Assembly: GCF_947488835.1 (NCBI RefSeq)
Contig: NZ_CANLBK010000003.1
Span: forward strand, 424,109-488,108
Source: an uncultured Marinobacter sp.
GTDB lineage: Bacteria > Pseudomonadota > Gammaproteobacteria > Pseudomonadales > Oleiphilaceae
Length of the DNA stretch: 64,000 nt
Direction: 5' to 3'
Below, piece by piece: positions 19,495-32,747 of the stretch; the stretch's first letter is position 1, and each line of letters starts with the position of its first letter. The position numbers were made by a program, and so were the translations under genes. Below the pieces are notes generated by a model. That model did no database searches and was not told where the DNA came from. It worked only from the letters and a program-made list of their open reading frames with translations.

Positions 19495-20130
19495 ATGACT
19501 CAAACACTCTGGCAGCGCCAACTCCGGGAAGGGCTGGCGCAAATGCAGCTTTCCCTCGATGACGACAAGCAACAACAATTGTTGGCATTTCTTGCTCTGC
19601 TCAACAAGTGGAACAAGGCATACAACCTCACGGCTGTGCGCAACGAAGGGGAGATGGTTTCCCGCCAGTTGCTCGACAGCCTCAGTATTCTGCCTTGGGT
19701 AACCACGGAACATCTTCTCGATGTGGGTGCTGGCGGCGGCTTGCCGGGTATCCCTCTGGCCATCGTGCTGCCAGAAACGCGTTTCGCCCTGCTGGATAGC
19801 AACGGCAAGAAAACCCGCTTTCTGAATCAGTGTGTGCTGGAGCTGGGGCTCAAAAACGTGGATGTTATCCATGGCCGTGCTGAAGATTGCCTGCCAGAGC
19901 AGCCATTTAGCCAGATCAGCAGCCGGGCATTTACCGCATTGGATAATCTGGTGGCCTGGTGTGGCGAGCTGTTGGCGAATAATGGCAGCTTTCTTGCCAT
20001 GAAAGGACAGTATCCGGATGATGAGGTGGCTGCCCTTCCTGCGGGTTGGCAGGTATCATCCAGACATTCCCTGAGTGTTCCCGGTGCTGGTGGCGAAAGA
20101 CACCTGTTGGTGCTGGGTCGGGCAGAGTAG
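19495..20130 (+). CDS. rsmG: 16S rRNA (guanine527-N7)-methyltransferase RsmG
   Basis: RsmG (GidB) methylates N7 of G527 in 16S rRNA with S-adenosylmethionine. The 211-residue protein has the N-terminal helical part with LALLNKWNKAYNLTAVR, the SAM-binding motif LLDVGAGGGLPGIPLAI (about residues 70-86), and the later SSRAFTALDNLV motif. It begins 8 bases after the mnmG stop, so the two are translationally close. Length is typical. Confidence 0.96.
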   Translation: MTQTLWQRQLREGLAQMQLSLDDDKQQQLLAFLALLNKWNKAYNLTAVRNEGEMVSRQLLDSLSILPWVTTEHLLDVGAGGGLPGIPLAIVLPETRFALLDSNGKKTRFLNQCVLELGLKNVDVIHGRAEDCLPEQPFSQISSRAFTALDNLVAWCGELLANNGSFLAMKGQYPDDEVAALPAGWQVSSRHSLSVPGAGGERHLLVLGRAE

Positions 20131-20201
20131 TTCCATTAAAGAATAACCCCAGTACTCGCAACGGTATTTGGCAGCGGTATTCATTAACAAGGAGGCGAGA
20201 C

Positions 20202-20996
20202 ATGGCGCGCGTGATTGCAGTGACCAATCAAAAAGGTGGTGTGGGCAAAACCACTACCTGCGTCAATCTTGCAGCCTCATTGGCCGCCACCAGGCGCCGG
20301 GTTCTGCTGGTGGATATGGATCCCCAGGGCAATGCCACCATGGGCAGTGGTGTCGACAAGAGCTCACTGGAACTCTCAGGCTACGACTTGCTTACCAAGC
20401 GCGCGACCGCCGCCGAAGTGATTATTCCGGCAGAAGCCTCCGGTTTTGACATCATGCCATCCAACGGTGATCTGACCGCCGCTGAAGTTGAGCTGATGAA
20501 CGAGATTGGCCGGGAGCATCGGCTCAGGCTTGCCATCAATGGCATTCGAGACAACTACGATTACATTCTGATCGATTGCCCGCCCTCACTGAGCCTGTTA
20601 ACGGTGAATGCGCTGTCTGCAGCGGACTCAGTGCTTATCCCCATGCAGTGTGAGTATTACGCTCTGGAAGGCCTGGCTGCACTGATGAATACCGTAGAGC
20701 AGATCAAGGAAACGGTGAACCCGAATCTGGAGATCGAAGGCATCCTCAGAACCATGTATGACCCCCGGAACAGCCTCACGCTGGATGTATCTGGCCAGCT
20801 TACCGAGTATTTCGGAGACAAGGTGTACCGTGCGGTAATTCCCCGTAACGTGCGTCTTGCGGAAGCGCCCAGCTATGGCATGCCCGCATTAAAGTATGAC
20901 AAAACCTCCAAGGGTGCGATTGCCTACCTTGCGCTGGCCGGTGAAATGGTGCGTCGCCACGGGGTGAAAAAGACATCGGCTCCGGTTGCGGTGTAA
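20202..20996 (+). CDS. parA: Chromosome partitioning ATPase ParA (Soj)
   Basis: The 264-residue product begins MARVIAVTNQKGGVGKTTT with the deviant Walker A motif KGGVGKTT, followed by VDMDPQGNATMG and IDCPPSLSLLT (Walker B). ParA dimerises on DNA with ATP and, with ParB bound at parS, drives segregation of the origin region. The ATG at 20202 has a strong GGAGG ribosome site at 20191; a longer in-frame opening runs back into rsmG but lacks such a signal. parB follows 54 bases downstream. The short length without an N-terminal HTH marks it as the chromosomal type. Confidence 0.96.
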   Translation: MARVIAVTNQKGGVGKTTTCVNLAASLAATRRRVLLVDMDPQGNATMGSGVDKSSLELSGYDLLTKRATAAEVIIPAEASGFDIMPSNGDLTAAEVELMNEIGREHRLRLAINGIRDNYDYILIDCPPSLSLLTVNALSAADSVLIPMQCEYYALEGLAALMNTVEQIKETVNPNLEIEGILRTMYDPRNSLTLDVSGQLTEYFGDKVYRAVIPRNVRLAEAPSYGMPALKYDKTSKGAIAYLALAGEMVRRHGVKKTSAPVAV

Positions 20997-21050
20997 CATA
21001 GCGGCTCGTCTCTTTTAATAAAGAAGCACAACGACTATTTAACGGGAAGA

Positions 21051-21938
21051 ATGACTGACACCATGGCGGCGAAGAAACGAGGATTGGGCGAGCGCGGGCT
21101 GGGAGCCCTGCTGGCCGGTTCCAGGGTTAACCTGGACCAGGAACTGAAAGATCACGACGGCGAGTTGCGACAGGTTCCTATCGATCTGATCCAGCGCGGT
21201 CGTTTTCAGCCACGTCGCGACATGGATCCGGCTGCCCTGCAGGAGCTGGCGGACTCCATTCGCCAGCAAGGCGTGATGCAACCGGTTGTTATTCGTCCCA
21301 TTGCGGAAGGCCGCTATGAGTTGATTGCCGGTGAGCGCCGCTGGCGGGCCACTCAAATGGCAGAGTTGGATAGCATACCCGCCATCATCCGGGATGTTCC
21401 TGATGAGGCAGCCATCGCCATGGCGCTCATCGAGAACATTCAGCGCGAAAACCTCAATCCTATAGAAGAAGCCTTCGCGCTCCAGCGCTTGCAGGATGAA
21501 TTTGGCCTGACCCAGGCCCAGGTGGCGGAAGCTGTGGGTAAGTCCCGCTCCACCATCACCAATCTTCTGCGCCTGATTGGGTTAACCGAAGATGTGCGTT
21601 TGATGCTGGAACATGGCGATCTGGAAATGGGCCACGGTCGGGCCATGCTGACACTTACGCCGGAACAGCAGATGCAGGTGGCCAAACAGGTTGTCGCTAA
21701 ATCTCTGTCAGTGCGCCAGACAGAAGCTCTGGTTCGCCGGATGCAGCAGGAATCCGTTGCTGGAAAACCCGCAAAACAGGGCGCCATTGATCCCAATATT
21801 CGTGCCCTGCAGGATGATCTTGCAGAGCGCCTGGGAGCAAAAGTATCTATTGCCCATGGCCAGCGTGGCAAAGGCAAACTGGTCATAGAATACAGCTCGC
21901 TCGATGAGTTGGACGGTATTCTTGGCCATATCCGCTAA
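21051..21938 (+). CDS. parB: Chromosome partitioning protein ParB (Spo0J)
   Basis: This 295-residue parS-binding CTPase has the N-terminal ParB/Sulfiredoxin domain (QVPIDLIQRGRFQPRRDMD, then the GERRWRA CTP/arginine motif and ENIQRENLNPIEEA), a helix-turn-helix (LTQAQVAEAVGKSRSTITNLLRL, about residues 155-180) and a C-terminal dimerisation domain. It forms the partition pair with parA. A second ATG four codons in is possible. No clear parS palindrome was found in the window. Confidence 0.96.
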   Translation: MTDTMAAKKRGLGERGLGALLAGSRVNLDQELKDHDGELRQVPIDLIQRGRFQPRRDMDPAALQELADSIRQQGVMQPVVIRPIAEGRYELIAGERRWRATQMAELDSIPAIIRDVPDEAAIAMALIENIQRENLNPIEEAFALQRLQDEFGLTQAQVAEAVGKSRSTITNLLRLIGLTEDVRLMLEHGDLEMGHGRAMLTLTPEQQMQVAKQVVAKSLSVRQTEALVRRMQQESVAGKPAKQGAIDPNIRALQDDLAERLGAKVSIAHGQRGKGKLVIEYSSLDELDGILGHIR

Positions 21939-22086
21939 TCGTGAATAAAAAACAGCGTGTAGGCCCAAAGACCTACAAACACCAGATGTCGTTACCGTGA
22001 CGCACAAAAGCCACAAATTGTGTGGTAAATGCCCCTTCTTAAGCCCTATGTGTTGAAAATTCAGTCAGATTTCGTTCAGAGTCTGG

Positions 22087-22115
22087 TTGAACAACTAGTG
22101 CTTAAAACATATAAT
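22087..22115 (+). promoter_or_regulatory. sigma70 promoter of the atp operon
   Basis: TTGAAC (22087-22092) and a perfect TATAAT (22110-22115) are separated by exactly 17 bases, 25 bases before the atpI ATG. This is the best promoter match in the core region and fits strong constitutive expression of the ATP synthase operon. Confidence 0.8.
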
Positions 22116-22140
22116 TTCGCGCGATTGGAATGGTGGTGAT

Positions 22141-22533
22141 ATGAAATCTCGGCAATCTCGAATCACCCAAGTTCCTTTAGCTCGTTGGCTGGCCATTGAG
22201 TTTAGCTGGTTGAGCCTTTTTAGCGTGTTGTGGTTATTGCATAGCCCCTTGGCAGCTTATTCCGCTTTTGTAGGCGGTCTTATATTTTTAGTGCCAAATA
22301 CCTGGTTTGCATATCGGGTTTATCGATACCAGGGTGCTCGTAACGCACACCTGATGGTGGGAAATTTTTTTCGGGCGGAAACCACCAAAATCGCCCTTAC
22401 CGCAATTTTTTTCGCGGCCGTTTTCACTTTAATGGAGCCGGTATACGTACCGGCTCTGTTATTCACTTTTGCTGTGATGGTTATGGCAGGTGGCGCGTTG
22501 CGCTGGCTGGTACGACCAACAACACGGCGATGA
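22141..22533 (+). CDS. atpI: ATP synthase subunit I (AtpI)
   Basis: This 130-residue membrane protein has four predicted helices (for example LFSVLWLLHSPLAAYSAFVGGLIFLVPNTWFA). Its position at the head of atpB-E-F-H-A-G-D-C identifies it as AtpI, the non-essential factor that helps assemble the c-ring or supplies Mg. The sequence is weakly conserved, so context carries the call. The atp promoter lies immediately upstream. Confidence 0.88.
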   Translation: MKSRQSRITQVPLARWLAIEFSWLSLFSVLWLLHSPLAAYSAFVGGLIFLVPNTWFAYRVYRYQGARNAHLMVGNFFRAETTKIALTAIFFAAVFTLMEPVYVPALLFTFAVMVMAGGALRWLVRPTTRR

Positions 22534-23400
<867 letters not shown>

Positions 23401-23435
23401 TTTACCCGTTAAAAAGCAAACCCTTAACTATCTGA

Positions 23436-23681
<246 letters not shown>

Positions 23682-23695
23682 TTAGCCCAATAATG

Positions 23696-23737
23696 CGGGC
23701 GCTGCTCTGGTAATCAGAGCCTAGCGCCCGGTTTTTT
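23696..23737 (+). terminator. Terminator-like hairpin inside the atp operon, between atpE and atpF
   Basis: CGGGCGCT (23696-23703) pairs perfectly with AGCGCCCG (23723-23730). An inner CTCTG/CAGAG stem (23705-23709 with 23715-23719) stacks above it, and six T follow a G at 23732-23737. This looks like a strong intrinsic terminator, yet it sits between two essential operon genes, so it probably works as a partial terminator or a 3'-end stabiliser for atpE mRNA. Confidence 0.75.
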
Positions 23738-23776
23738 GGTCTCCAGCACGCAACGAATAGCAAGAGGTATATTGCC

Positions 23777-24247
23777 GTGAATATAAACCTTACGTTGATA
23801 GGGCAATCGATTGCCTTCGCTATTTTCGTCTGGTTCTGCGTGAAGTATGTTTGGCCGCCGATTACGGCTGCCATGCAAGCGCGCCAGAAGAAGATTGCTG
23901 ATGGTCTTTCCGCTGCTGACCGGGCTTCACTGGATCTTGAGCTAGCTCAGGAAAAAGCCGCCCAGCAAATGCAGCAAGCCAAAGAAGAAGCTTCCGTTCT
24001 AATTGATCAGGCCAACAAGCGTGCCGCTCAGATTGTGGAAGCGTCCAAAGACGATGCCCGCAAAGAAGGCGAAAAGCTCATTGAGCAAGCCCGAGCGGAA
24101 ATTCAACAGGAGCGTGTTCAGGCTCGCGACGCACTCAGAACAGAAGTGGCATTGCTTGCCATTGCCGGTGCCGAGAAGATTCTGGAAACCTCTGTCGATG
24201 CCAAAGCTCACAGCGAGATGCTGGACAAGCTGGCAGCACAACTCTAA
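23777..24247 (+). CDS. atpF: F0F1 ATP synthase subunit b
   Basis: The 156-residue stator stalk protein has one N-terminal membrane helix ([23 protein letters not shown]) followed by a long charged coiled coil rich in Ala, Glu, Lys and Gln. The GTG start lies 95 bases after atpE, beyond the terminator-like hairpin. Confidence 0.96.
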   Translation: MNINLTLIGQSIAFAIFVWFCVKYVWPPITAAMQARQKKIADGLSAADRASLDLELAQEKAAQQMQQAKEEASVLIDQANKRAAQIVEASKDDARKEGEKLIEQARAEIQQERVQARDALRTEVALLAIAGAEKILETSVDAKAHSEMLDKLAAQL

Positions 24248-24258
24248 GCGAGGGTCCC

Positions 24259-24795
24259 ATGGCAGAACTGACTACGTTAGCCCGGCCCTACGCCAAAGCC
24301 GTTTTTGATGCCGCAAAAGAGCAAGATGCCGTAGGATCCTGGGATCAGGCTCTTGCTCTTGTTGGTTTGCTGGCAGCTGACGGCGCTGTGAAGAAAATTC
24401 TGGCCAATCCTGGCCTGTCTGAGCAACGCAAGGCAGAGCTGTTTTTCGATACTGCTGAAGAACAGATGCCCGAAGCGCTCAGAAACTTCCTGTTGATTCT
24501 TGCTGAAAACAAGCGCCTGGCGTTGCTGCCGGAAATTTCAACCCTGTTCACCTTCTACCGCGCAGAACTTGAGCGCACGGTAAATATGAAGGTAAGTACT
24601 GCGTTTGAAATGACTCCGGAAGAGCAGCAAAAGCTGGCAGAAGCATTGTCCAGGAAACTGGAGCGTAAAGTCGCCCTGGAAACCGCTGTTGATCGTTCTT
24701 TGATCGGCGGTGTGGTGGTAAATACCGGCGATCTGGTTATTGACGCTTCAGTCCGTGGCAAGCTGGCCAAAATGGCTAAAGCTCTGGGCTCCTGA
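24259..24795 (+). CDS. atpH: F0F1 ATP synthase subunit delta
   Basis: The 178-residue subunit links subunit b to the top of F1. It begins [21 protein letters not shown] and ends with the conserved [25 protein letters not shown]. It starts 11 bases after atpF. Confidence 0.96.
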   Translation: MAELTTLARPYAKAVFDAAKEQDAVGSWDQALALVGLLAADGAVKKILANPGLSEQRKAELFFDTAEEQMPEALRNFLLILAENKRLALLPEISTLFTFYRAELERTVNMKVSTAFEMTPEEQQKLAEALSRKLERKVALETAVDRSLIGGVVVNTGDLVIDASVRGKLAKMAKALGS

Positions 24796-24823
24796 TTTCA
24801 GCAAAAGGTTTGAGGACAAAGGC

Positions 24824-26368
24824 ATGCAGCAACTGAATCCATCCGAGATCAGTGACATCATTAAAAAGAGAATCGAAAAGCTCGATATCTCTTCTGAAGC
24901 AAAAAACGAAGGCACTATTCTGTCTGTTGCAGACGGTATTGTGCTGATTCACGGCCTGGCTGACGTAATGTCTGGCGAAATGATCGAATTTGCCAACGGC
25001 ACATTCGGCATGGCGCTGAACCTTGAGCGTGACTCTGTGGGCGCCGTGGTATTGGGCGACTACGAAGGTCTGGCCGAAGGTCAGAAAGTTCGTTGCACCG
25101 GTCGTATTCTTGAAGTTCCGGTTGGCCCGGAACTGCTGGGCCGTGTGGTTGACGGTCTGGGCAATCCGATCGACGGAAAGGGCGAGCTGGGTACCAGCAT
25201 GACCGAGCCGGTCGAAAAAGTAGCACCGGGTGTTATCGAGCGTCAGTCTGTTGATCAGCCGATCCAGACCGGTATGAAAGCGATCGATACCATGGTTCCG
25301 GTTGGCCGTGGCCAGCGTGAGCTGATCATTGGTGACCGTCAGATTGGTAAGACAGCTGTCGCCATCGACGCGATCATCAACCAGAAGAACTCAGGCATCA
25401 AGTGTATCTATGTTGCCATCGGCCAGAAGCAGTCTTCGATTGCTGCGGTTGTGCGCAAGCTTGAAGAGCACGGTGCGATGGATCACACCATCGTAGTAGC
25501 CGCAGGCGCCGCCGATCCGGCCGCCATGCAGTTCCTGGCACCGTATTCCGGTACCACCATGGGTGAATACTTCCGTGACCGCGGTGAAGATGCCCTGATC
25601 GTATACGATGACCTGTCCAAGCAGGCTGTTGCTTACCGTCAGATCTCCCTTCTGCTGCGTCGTCCGCCAGGTCGTGAAGCCTATCCCGGTGACGTTTTCT
25701 ATCTGCACTCCCGTCTTCTGGAGCGCGCTTCCCGCGTAAACGCAGACTACGTTGAAAAGTTCACCAACGGTGAAGTGAAAGGCAAGACCGGTTCTTTGAC
25801 CGCACTGCCAATCATCGAAACCCAGGCTGGTGACGTTTCGGCTTTCGTACCGACCAACGTAATCTCCATTACCGACGGTCAGATCTTCCTTGAGACCAAC
25901 CTGTTCAACTCCGGCATCCGTCCGGCGATGAACGCTGGTATTTCGGTATCTCGGGTAGGTGGTGCAGCTCAAACCAAGATCATGAAGAAACTGGGCGGTA
26001 ACATCCGTCTGGCTCTGGCTCAGTATCGCGAGCTGGCAGCGTTTGCACAGTTTGCTTCGGATCTGGATGACGCAACACGCAAGCAGCTCGAGCACGGTCA
26101 GCGTGTTACCGAACTGATGAAGCAGAACCAGTACAGCCCCATGACTGTGGCTGAAATGGGTAGTGTTCTTTTCGCAGCTAACGAAGGCTTCCTTGATGAC
26201 GTAGACGTCACCAAAGTTGTTCAGTTTGAAGCCCAGTTGTTGGATTGGCTGCGTTCAGAGCAAAAAGAACTGCTTGAGAAGATCGGTGCCGAAGGCAACT
26301 ACAACGATGACGTTGCCGCAGGTCTTAAAGCTGCGCTGGAGAAATTCAAGACCACTCAAACCTGGTAA
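24824..26368 (+). CDS. atpA: F0F1 ATP synthase subunit alpha
   Basis: The 514-residue non-catalytic nucleotide-binding subunit has [18 protein letters not shown] at its start, the Walker A motif GDRQIGKTA, and the family signature [17 protein letters not shown] 24824 follows a TGAGGA ribosome site; an earlier in-frame opening into atpH is ignored. Confidence 0.97.
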   Translation: MQQLNPSEISDIIKKRIEKLDISSEAKNEGTILSVADGIVLIHGLADVMSGEMIEFANGTFGMALNLERDSVGAVVLGDYEGLAEGQKVRCTGRILEVPVGPELLGRVVDGLGNPIDGKGELGTSMTEPVEKVAPGVIERQSVDQPIQTGMKAIDTMVPVGRGQRELIIGDRQIGKTAVAIDAIINQKNSGIKCIYVAIGQKQSSIAAVVRKLEEHGAMDHTIVVAAGAADPAAMQFLAPYSGTTMGEYFRDRGEDALIVYDDLSKQAVAYRQISLLLRRPPGREAYPGDVFYLHSRLLERASRVNADYVEKFTNGEVKGKTGSLTALPIIETQAGDVSAFVPTNVISITDGQIFLETNLFNSGIRPAMNAGISVSRVGGAAQTKIMKKLGGNIRLALAQYRELAAFAQFASDLDDATRKQLEHGQRVTELMKQNQYSPMTVAEMGSVLFAANEGFLDDVDVTKVVQFEAQLLDWLRSEQKELLEKIGAEGNYNDDVAAGLKAALEKFKTTQTW

Positions 26369-26375
26369 CACCGCT

Positions 26376-26393
26376 GGCCCGCTGCGGCGGGCC
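26376..26393 (+). repeat. GC-rich hairpin between atpA and atpG
   Basis: GGCCCGC (26376-26382) and GCGGGCC (26387-26393) form a perfect 7-bp stem with a TGCG tetraloop, 8 bases after the atpA stop. No T-run follows, so it is more likely an mRNA-stability or processing hairpin than a terminator. Confidence 0.55.
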
Positions 26394-26435
26394 TGTAGGT
26401 CCAAATGAGTGTCTAACTTGAAAGGGCAGTGATCT

Positions 26436-28744
<2,309 letters not shown>

Positions 28745-28780
28745 TCCTCTTTCAATTTCTGACCCAAGAGGCTTAGAGAT

Positions 28781-29203
28781 ATGGCTATGACTGTACATTG
28801 TGACGTCGTAAGTGCTGAGAAGAAGATTTACTCCGGTCTGGTAGAGATGCTTATCGCTACCGGCACCGAGGGTGAGTTGGGCATTCAGTTTGGCCATGCT
28901 CCGTTGCTGTCCGCGCTTAAGCCGGGGGCAGTCCGGATCATCAAACAAGGTGGCGAAGAGGAAATCCTCTACGTTTCCGGGGGATACCTGGAAGTGCAGC
29001 CAAACCTTGTAACCCTGATGGCCGATACAGCGGTGCGTGCTAAAGACGTTGATGAGGCTGCCGCCGTGCAGGCTCAGAAAGACGCCGAAGCAGCATTGGC
29101 GAACAAGACGGGTGAGTTTGAGTACTATCGTGCGGCTGCCGAGCTGGCCGAAGCGTCTGCTCAGCTACGCACCCTGCAAAAGCTGCGCAAAAACGTTCGA
29201 TAG
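28781..29203 (+). CDS. atpC: F0F1 ATP synthase subunit epsilon
   Basis: The 140-residue subunit has the N-terminal beta sandwich ([56 protein letters not shown]) and the C-terminal helical hairpin ([17 protein letters not shown]) that inhibits ATP hydrolysis. It is the last gene of the operon and a terminator follows. Confidence 0.96.
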   Translation: MAMTVHCDVVSAEKKIYSGLVEMLIATGTEGELGIQFGHAPLLSALKPGAVRIIKQGGEEEILYVSGGYLEVQPNLVTLMADTAVRAKDVDEAAAVQAQKDAEAALANKTGEFEYYRAAAELAEASAQLRTLQKLRKNVR

Positions 29204-29230
29204 AACAGTTTGCGAGAGCTTGCATCGAAG

Positions 29231-29267
29231 AAGCCGCATCCTTCCATTCCGAGGTGCGGCTTTTTTG
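29231..29267 (+). terminator. Rho-independent terminator of the atp operon
   Basis: AAGCCGCA (29231-29238) pairs with TGCGGCTT (29255-29262), with an inner TCC/GAGG extension, and leads straight into six T. It lies 28 bases after atpC. Confidence 0.85.
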
Positions 29268-29322
29268 TTGTGTGAACTACCATTGATATAGAACGCCGAC
29301 CACGTAAGGGAGTTGTTGCCCC

Positions 29323-30693
29323 ATGTCACCGTTGCACGTTGTAATCCTGGCTGCTGGCCAGGGATCACGGATGAAATCATCGCTGCCGAAGGTACTGCAC
29401 AAAGTGGCAGGGCGGTCGATGCTCCACCACGTGATCGAGACTGCCCAGACATTGGGCGCCGAAAAAGTTCACGGTGTGATCGGACATGGCGCTGATCAGG
29501 TAAAAGCAGCTTCCAACGCCTACAGCGTTAGCTGGGTAATGCAGGAACAGCAGTTGGGAACGGGTCACGCGGTTGCCCAAACACTGCCTGAGCTACCCGA
29601 CGACGCCAGGGTTCTGGTGCTTTATGGCGACGTACCCCTGACCACTGCACAAACCCTGCAGGGATTAGTACAGGATCTGGACGAGACCACCCTCGGGTTG
29701 TTAACCGTGACTCTGGACAATCCCCAGGGCTATGGCCGTATTTTGCGCGATCAGGCAGGGAAGGTTACTGCCATCGTTGAACAGAAAGACGCCAGCCCGG
29801 AACAGTTGGCCGTTAATGAAGTCAACACAGGTATTCTTGCGGTAAGCGCGCGGCACCTGAAGACCTGGCTTCCCCAGCTATCAAGCAGCAACGCCCAGGG
29901 CGAATATTATCTGACCGACATTATCGCCATGGCCGTTCAGGCGGGTATGACGGTAAATGTGGCTCAGCCGGGCAATCCGTTCGAAGTGCAGGGCGTGAAC
30001 AATCGTCTGCAACTGGCCGAGCTAGAGCGTTGGTACCAAAGCCGGGAAGCCGAACGTTTGATGACGGAAGGCGCCACCCTGGCTGACCCGTCGCGAGTGG
30101 ATGTGCGCGGTGAACTCACCATTGGTAATGACGTTCTGATTGATGTGAACGTAGTCTTCAACGGCAAGGTTACCTTGGGTAGCAATGTGTCTATTGGCCC
30201 CGGGTGTGTGATCACCGATAGCAGCATTGCCGATGGCGTCCATGTATATGCCCACAGCGTCATTGAGCAAAGCAGTGTGGGCCCAAATGCCAACGTTGGG
30301 CCATTTGCCCGCCTGCGGCCGGGTACGCAATTGGCGGCCAACACCAAGGTAGGGAATTTTGTTGAAACTAAGAACACCATCGTGGGTGAGGGCAGCAAAA
30401 TTAACCACCTCAGCTACGTGGGTGATGCTACGCTGGGCGCTAACGTAAACGTGGGTGCAGGCACCATTACCTGTAACTATGATGGCGTGAACAAGTACAA
30501 AACGGTGTTGGGTGACGGCGTCTTTGTGGGCTCAAACAGTTCGCTTGTAGCACCGGTTACCATTGCGGAGGGTGCCACCGTTGGGGCGGGCTCTACGATT
30601 ACCAAGGATGTGCCTGAGCAGCAACTGGCCGTAGCCCGTGGTCGTCAGCGCAACATCTCCGGTTGGCAAAAGCCGGAAAAAAGCGGATCGTAA
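29323..30693 (+). CDS. glmU: Bifunctional UDP-N-acetylglucosamine pyrophosphorylase / glucosamine-1-phosphate N-acetyltransferase
   Basis: The 456-residue enzyme makes UDP-GlcNAc for peptidoglycan and lipopolysaccharide. The N-terminal uridyltransferase has VVILAAGQGSRMKSSLPKVLH and VLYGDVPL; the C-terminal half is a left-handed beta helix of hexapeptide repeats from about residue 250, with the acetyltransferase active-site region KTKNTIVGEGSKINHLSYVGD-like (ETKNTIVGEGSKINHLSYVG) and GAGTITCNYDG. It is followed by glmS, the enzyme two steps earlier in the same pathway. Confidence 0.97.
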   Translation: MSPLHVVILAAGQGSRMKSSLPKVLHKVAGRSMLHHVIETAQTLGAEKVHGVIGHGADQVKAASNAYSVSWVMQEQQLGTGHAVAQTLPELPDDARVLVLYGDVPLTTAQTLQGLVQDLDETTLGLLTVTLDNPQGYGRILRDQAGKVTAIVEQKDASPEQLAVNEVNTGILAVSARHLKTWLPQLSSSNAQGEYYLTDIIAMAVQAGMTVNVAQPGNPFEVQGVNNRLQLAELERWYQSREAERLMTEGATLADPSRVDVRGELTIGNDVLIDVNVVFNGKVTLGSNVSIGPGCVITDSSIADGVHVYAHSVIEQSSVGPNANVGPFARLRPGTQLAANTKVGNFVETKNTIVGEGSKINHLSYVGDATLGANVNVGAGTITCNYDGVNKYKTVLGDGVFVGSNSSLVAPVTIAEGATVGAGSTITKDVPEQQLAVARGRQRNISGWQKPEKSGS

Positions 30694-30743
30694 TTTTCTC
30701 CTAGTTATTACCACGATTTTTTATCACGAACAGGACAAACAGC

Positions 30744-32576
30744 ATGTGTGGCATTGTAGGTGCAGTTTCGGAACGGGACGTTCAGGGCATTCTTCTTGAG
30801 GGCCTGCGCCGCTTGGAATACCGGGGATATGATTCAGCTGGTATGGCCGTTCTGGATGGCAAGAGCGCCGTTCAGCGCGCTCGGGAAGTGGGCAAGGTAG
30901 CCTCGCTTGCGGCCGCCATTGAAGCCCGCCCGCTCACCGGCTATCTGGGCATTGCTCACACTCGCTGGGCAACCCACGGTGTGCCATCGCAGCTCAATGC
31001 TCACCCGCACATGTCTGGTGACCGCCTTGCAATCGTGCACAACGGTATCATCGAGAACTATCAGGAACTGCGTGAGGAGTTGAGAGCCGACGGCTACAAA
31101 TTTACCTCTGAGACCGACACCGAAGTTGTTGTGCACTTGATAGAGAAGAACTATCGCGAACTGGGCAAACTGTACGATGCGGTGAAAATCTCGGTTACAC
31201 GGCTGCGAGGAGCTTATGCGCTGGCCGTGGTGCACGCTGACGAGCCGGAGCACATGGTGGTTTGCCGTGAAGGTAGCCCGCTGGTTATTGGCGTAGGTAT
31301 CGGTGAAAACTTCATTGCGTCTGATCAGCTTGCTCTGCTGCCTGTTACTGACCGCTTCATGTTTCTGGAAGAAGGCGACCTTGCGGATATTCGCAAGGAT
31401 CGCATCGAGATTCACAATCGCGACGGCAAACCTGTTGAGCGTGCGATCAATCGGTTCGAACATGCCGCCGACTCAGCAGACAAAGGCGAGTACCGCCACT
31501 ACATGCTCAAGGAAATTCATGAGCAGCCCAGAGTTATCAAGGCCACTATTGAAGGTCGCGTAACCGGCAGCCATGTTCTCGAACAAGCGCTTGGTACCGA
31601 AGCGGGAAACCTGCTGCAAGATGTTCGTCACGTACAGATCATTGCCTGTGGCACGAGCTATCACGCTGGGATGGTAGCGCGTTACTGGATTGAAGATTTG
31701 GCAGGCATACCCTGTTCAGTGGAGGTTGCCTCCGAATTCCGTTACCGCAAACATGTGATCCAGAAAGACACCTTGTTTTTGTGTATTTCCCAATCCGGTG
31801 AAACGGCTGACACCTTGGCAGCACTGCGCCAAGCCAAAAAAGCCGGTTTCCGCGCGGCACTGGCTATTTGTAATGTACCGGGCAGCACGTTGGTAAGAGA
31901 ATCAGATCTGGTTATCATGACCCAGGCGGGCCCCGAAATTGGCGTTGCTTCCACTAAAGCCTTTACGACCCAGCTAACAGCGCTGCTAATTTTTACTCTC
32001 GCGCTGGCACGAAAAAATGGCTTAAGCGAAGAGCGTGAAGCAGACATCGTGAAAGCCCTTCATCTGGTCCCCGGCCAGGTAAATGACGTGTTGGCACTGG
32101 AAACTGAAATTGCTGACATATCCATGCGTTTCATGGACAAAAACCACTCCCTGTTCCTGGGCCGTGGATCTCAGTACCCCGTAGCAATGGAAGGTGCCCT
32201 GAAACTAAAAGAAATTTCCTACATTCACGCAGAAGCCTATCCCGCAGGCGAGTTGAAGCATGGCCCGTTGGCATTGGTAGACAGCGAGATGCCGGTAGTT
32301 ACCGTTGCCCCCAACAACGACATGGCCGAGAAGCTGAAATCGAATCTCGAAGAAGTTCGCGCCAGAGGCGGTGAACTATTCGTGTTTGCAGATCGTGCGG
32401 CGAACATAAAGCCGGAAGATAATATCCACGTGATACAACTCCCGGAAGTGCACGAAATCACCGCACCGATTGTATATACCGTGCCGTTACAGTTGCTGTC
32501 GTATCACGTTGCCGTGCTTAAAGGCACAGATGTGGACCAGCCCAGAAACCTCGCAAAGAGCGTGACGGTGGAATAA
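30744..32576 (+). CDS. glmS: Glutamine-fructose-6-phosphate aminotransferase (isomerizing)
   Basis: The 610-residue enzyme makes glucosamine-6-phosphate from fructose-6-phosphate and glutamine. Cys2 (MCGIVGAV) is the glutaminase nucleophile after Met removal; [13 protein letters not shown] and HTRWATHG follow. Two SIS domains carry [15 protein letters not shown] and [13 protein letters not shown], and the protein ends with [27 protein letters not shown]. It completes the conserved atp-glmU-glmS block. Confidence 0.98.
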   Translation: MCGIVGAVSERDVQGILLEGLRRLEYRGYDSAGMAVLDGKSAVQRAREVGKVASLAAAIEARPLTGYLGIAHTRWATHGVPSQLNAHPHMSGDRLAIVHNGIIENYQELREELRADGYKFTSETDTEVVVHLIEKNYRELGKLYDAVKISVTRLRGAYALAVVHADEPEHMVVCREGSPLVIGVGIGENFIASDQLALLPVTDRFMFLEEGDLADIRKDRIEIHNRDGKPVERAINRFEHAADSADKGEYRHYMLKEIHEQPRVIKATIEGRVTGSHVLEQALGTEAGNLLQDVRHVQIIACGTSYHAGMVARYWIEDLAGIPCSVEVASEFRYRKHVIQKDTLFLCISQSGETADTLAALRQAKKAGFRAALAICNVPGSTLVRESDLVIMTQAGPEIGVASTKAFTTQLTALLIFTLALARKNGLSEEREADIVKALHLVPGQVNDVLALETEIADISMRFMDKNHSLFLGRGSQYPVAMEGALKLKEISYIHAEAYPAGELKHGPLALVDSEMPVVTVAPNNDMAEKLKSNLEEVRARGGELFVFADRAANIKPEDNIHVIQLPEVHEITAPIVYTVPLQLLSYHVAVLKGTDVDQPRNLAKSVTVE

Positions 32577-32583
32577 ATCTGCA

Positions 32584-32647
32584 ACACACGGCCTTCTTCG
32601 GCGAATAAAGCTTGGCCTCTGGTGAAATTTCGAAGAAGGCGGTGTGT
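32584..32647. repeat. Long inverted repeat after glmS
   Basis: ACACACGGCCTTCTTCG (32584-32600) and CGAAGAAGGCGGTGTGT (32631-32647) form a 17-bp stem with a single mismatch around a 30-base loop, 7 bases after the glmS stop. There is no T-run on the plus side, so it may act as a transcript 3'-end stabiliser or a Rho-related element. It marks the boundary between the core genes and the accessory region. Confidence 0.6.
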
Positions 32648-32747
32648 AAAAGAGCGGCTCTTATTCCCTTATGTAAAATTGTGTAATAATATGTGCGTAG
32701 AGTTAACAGGATTTAACTTTTCTACGAACAAGGAATGTTAACAGACT

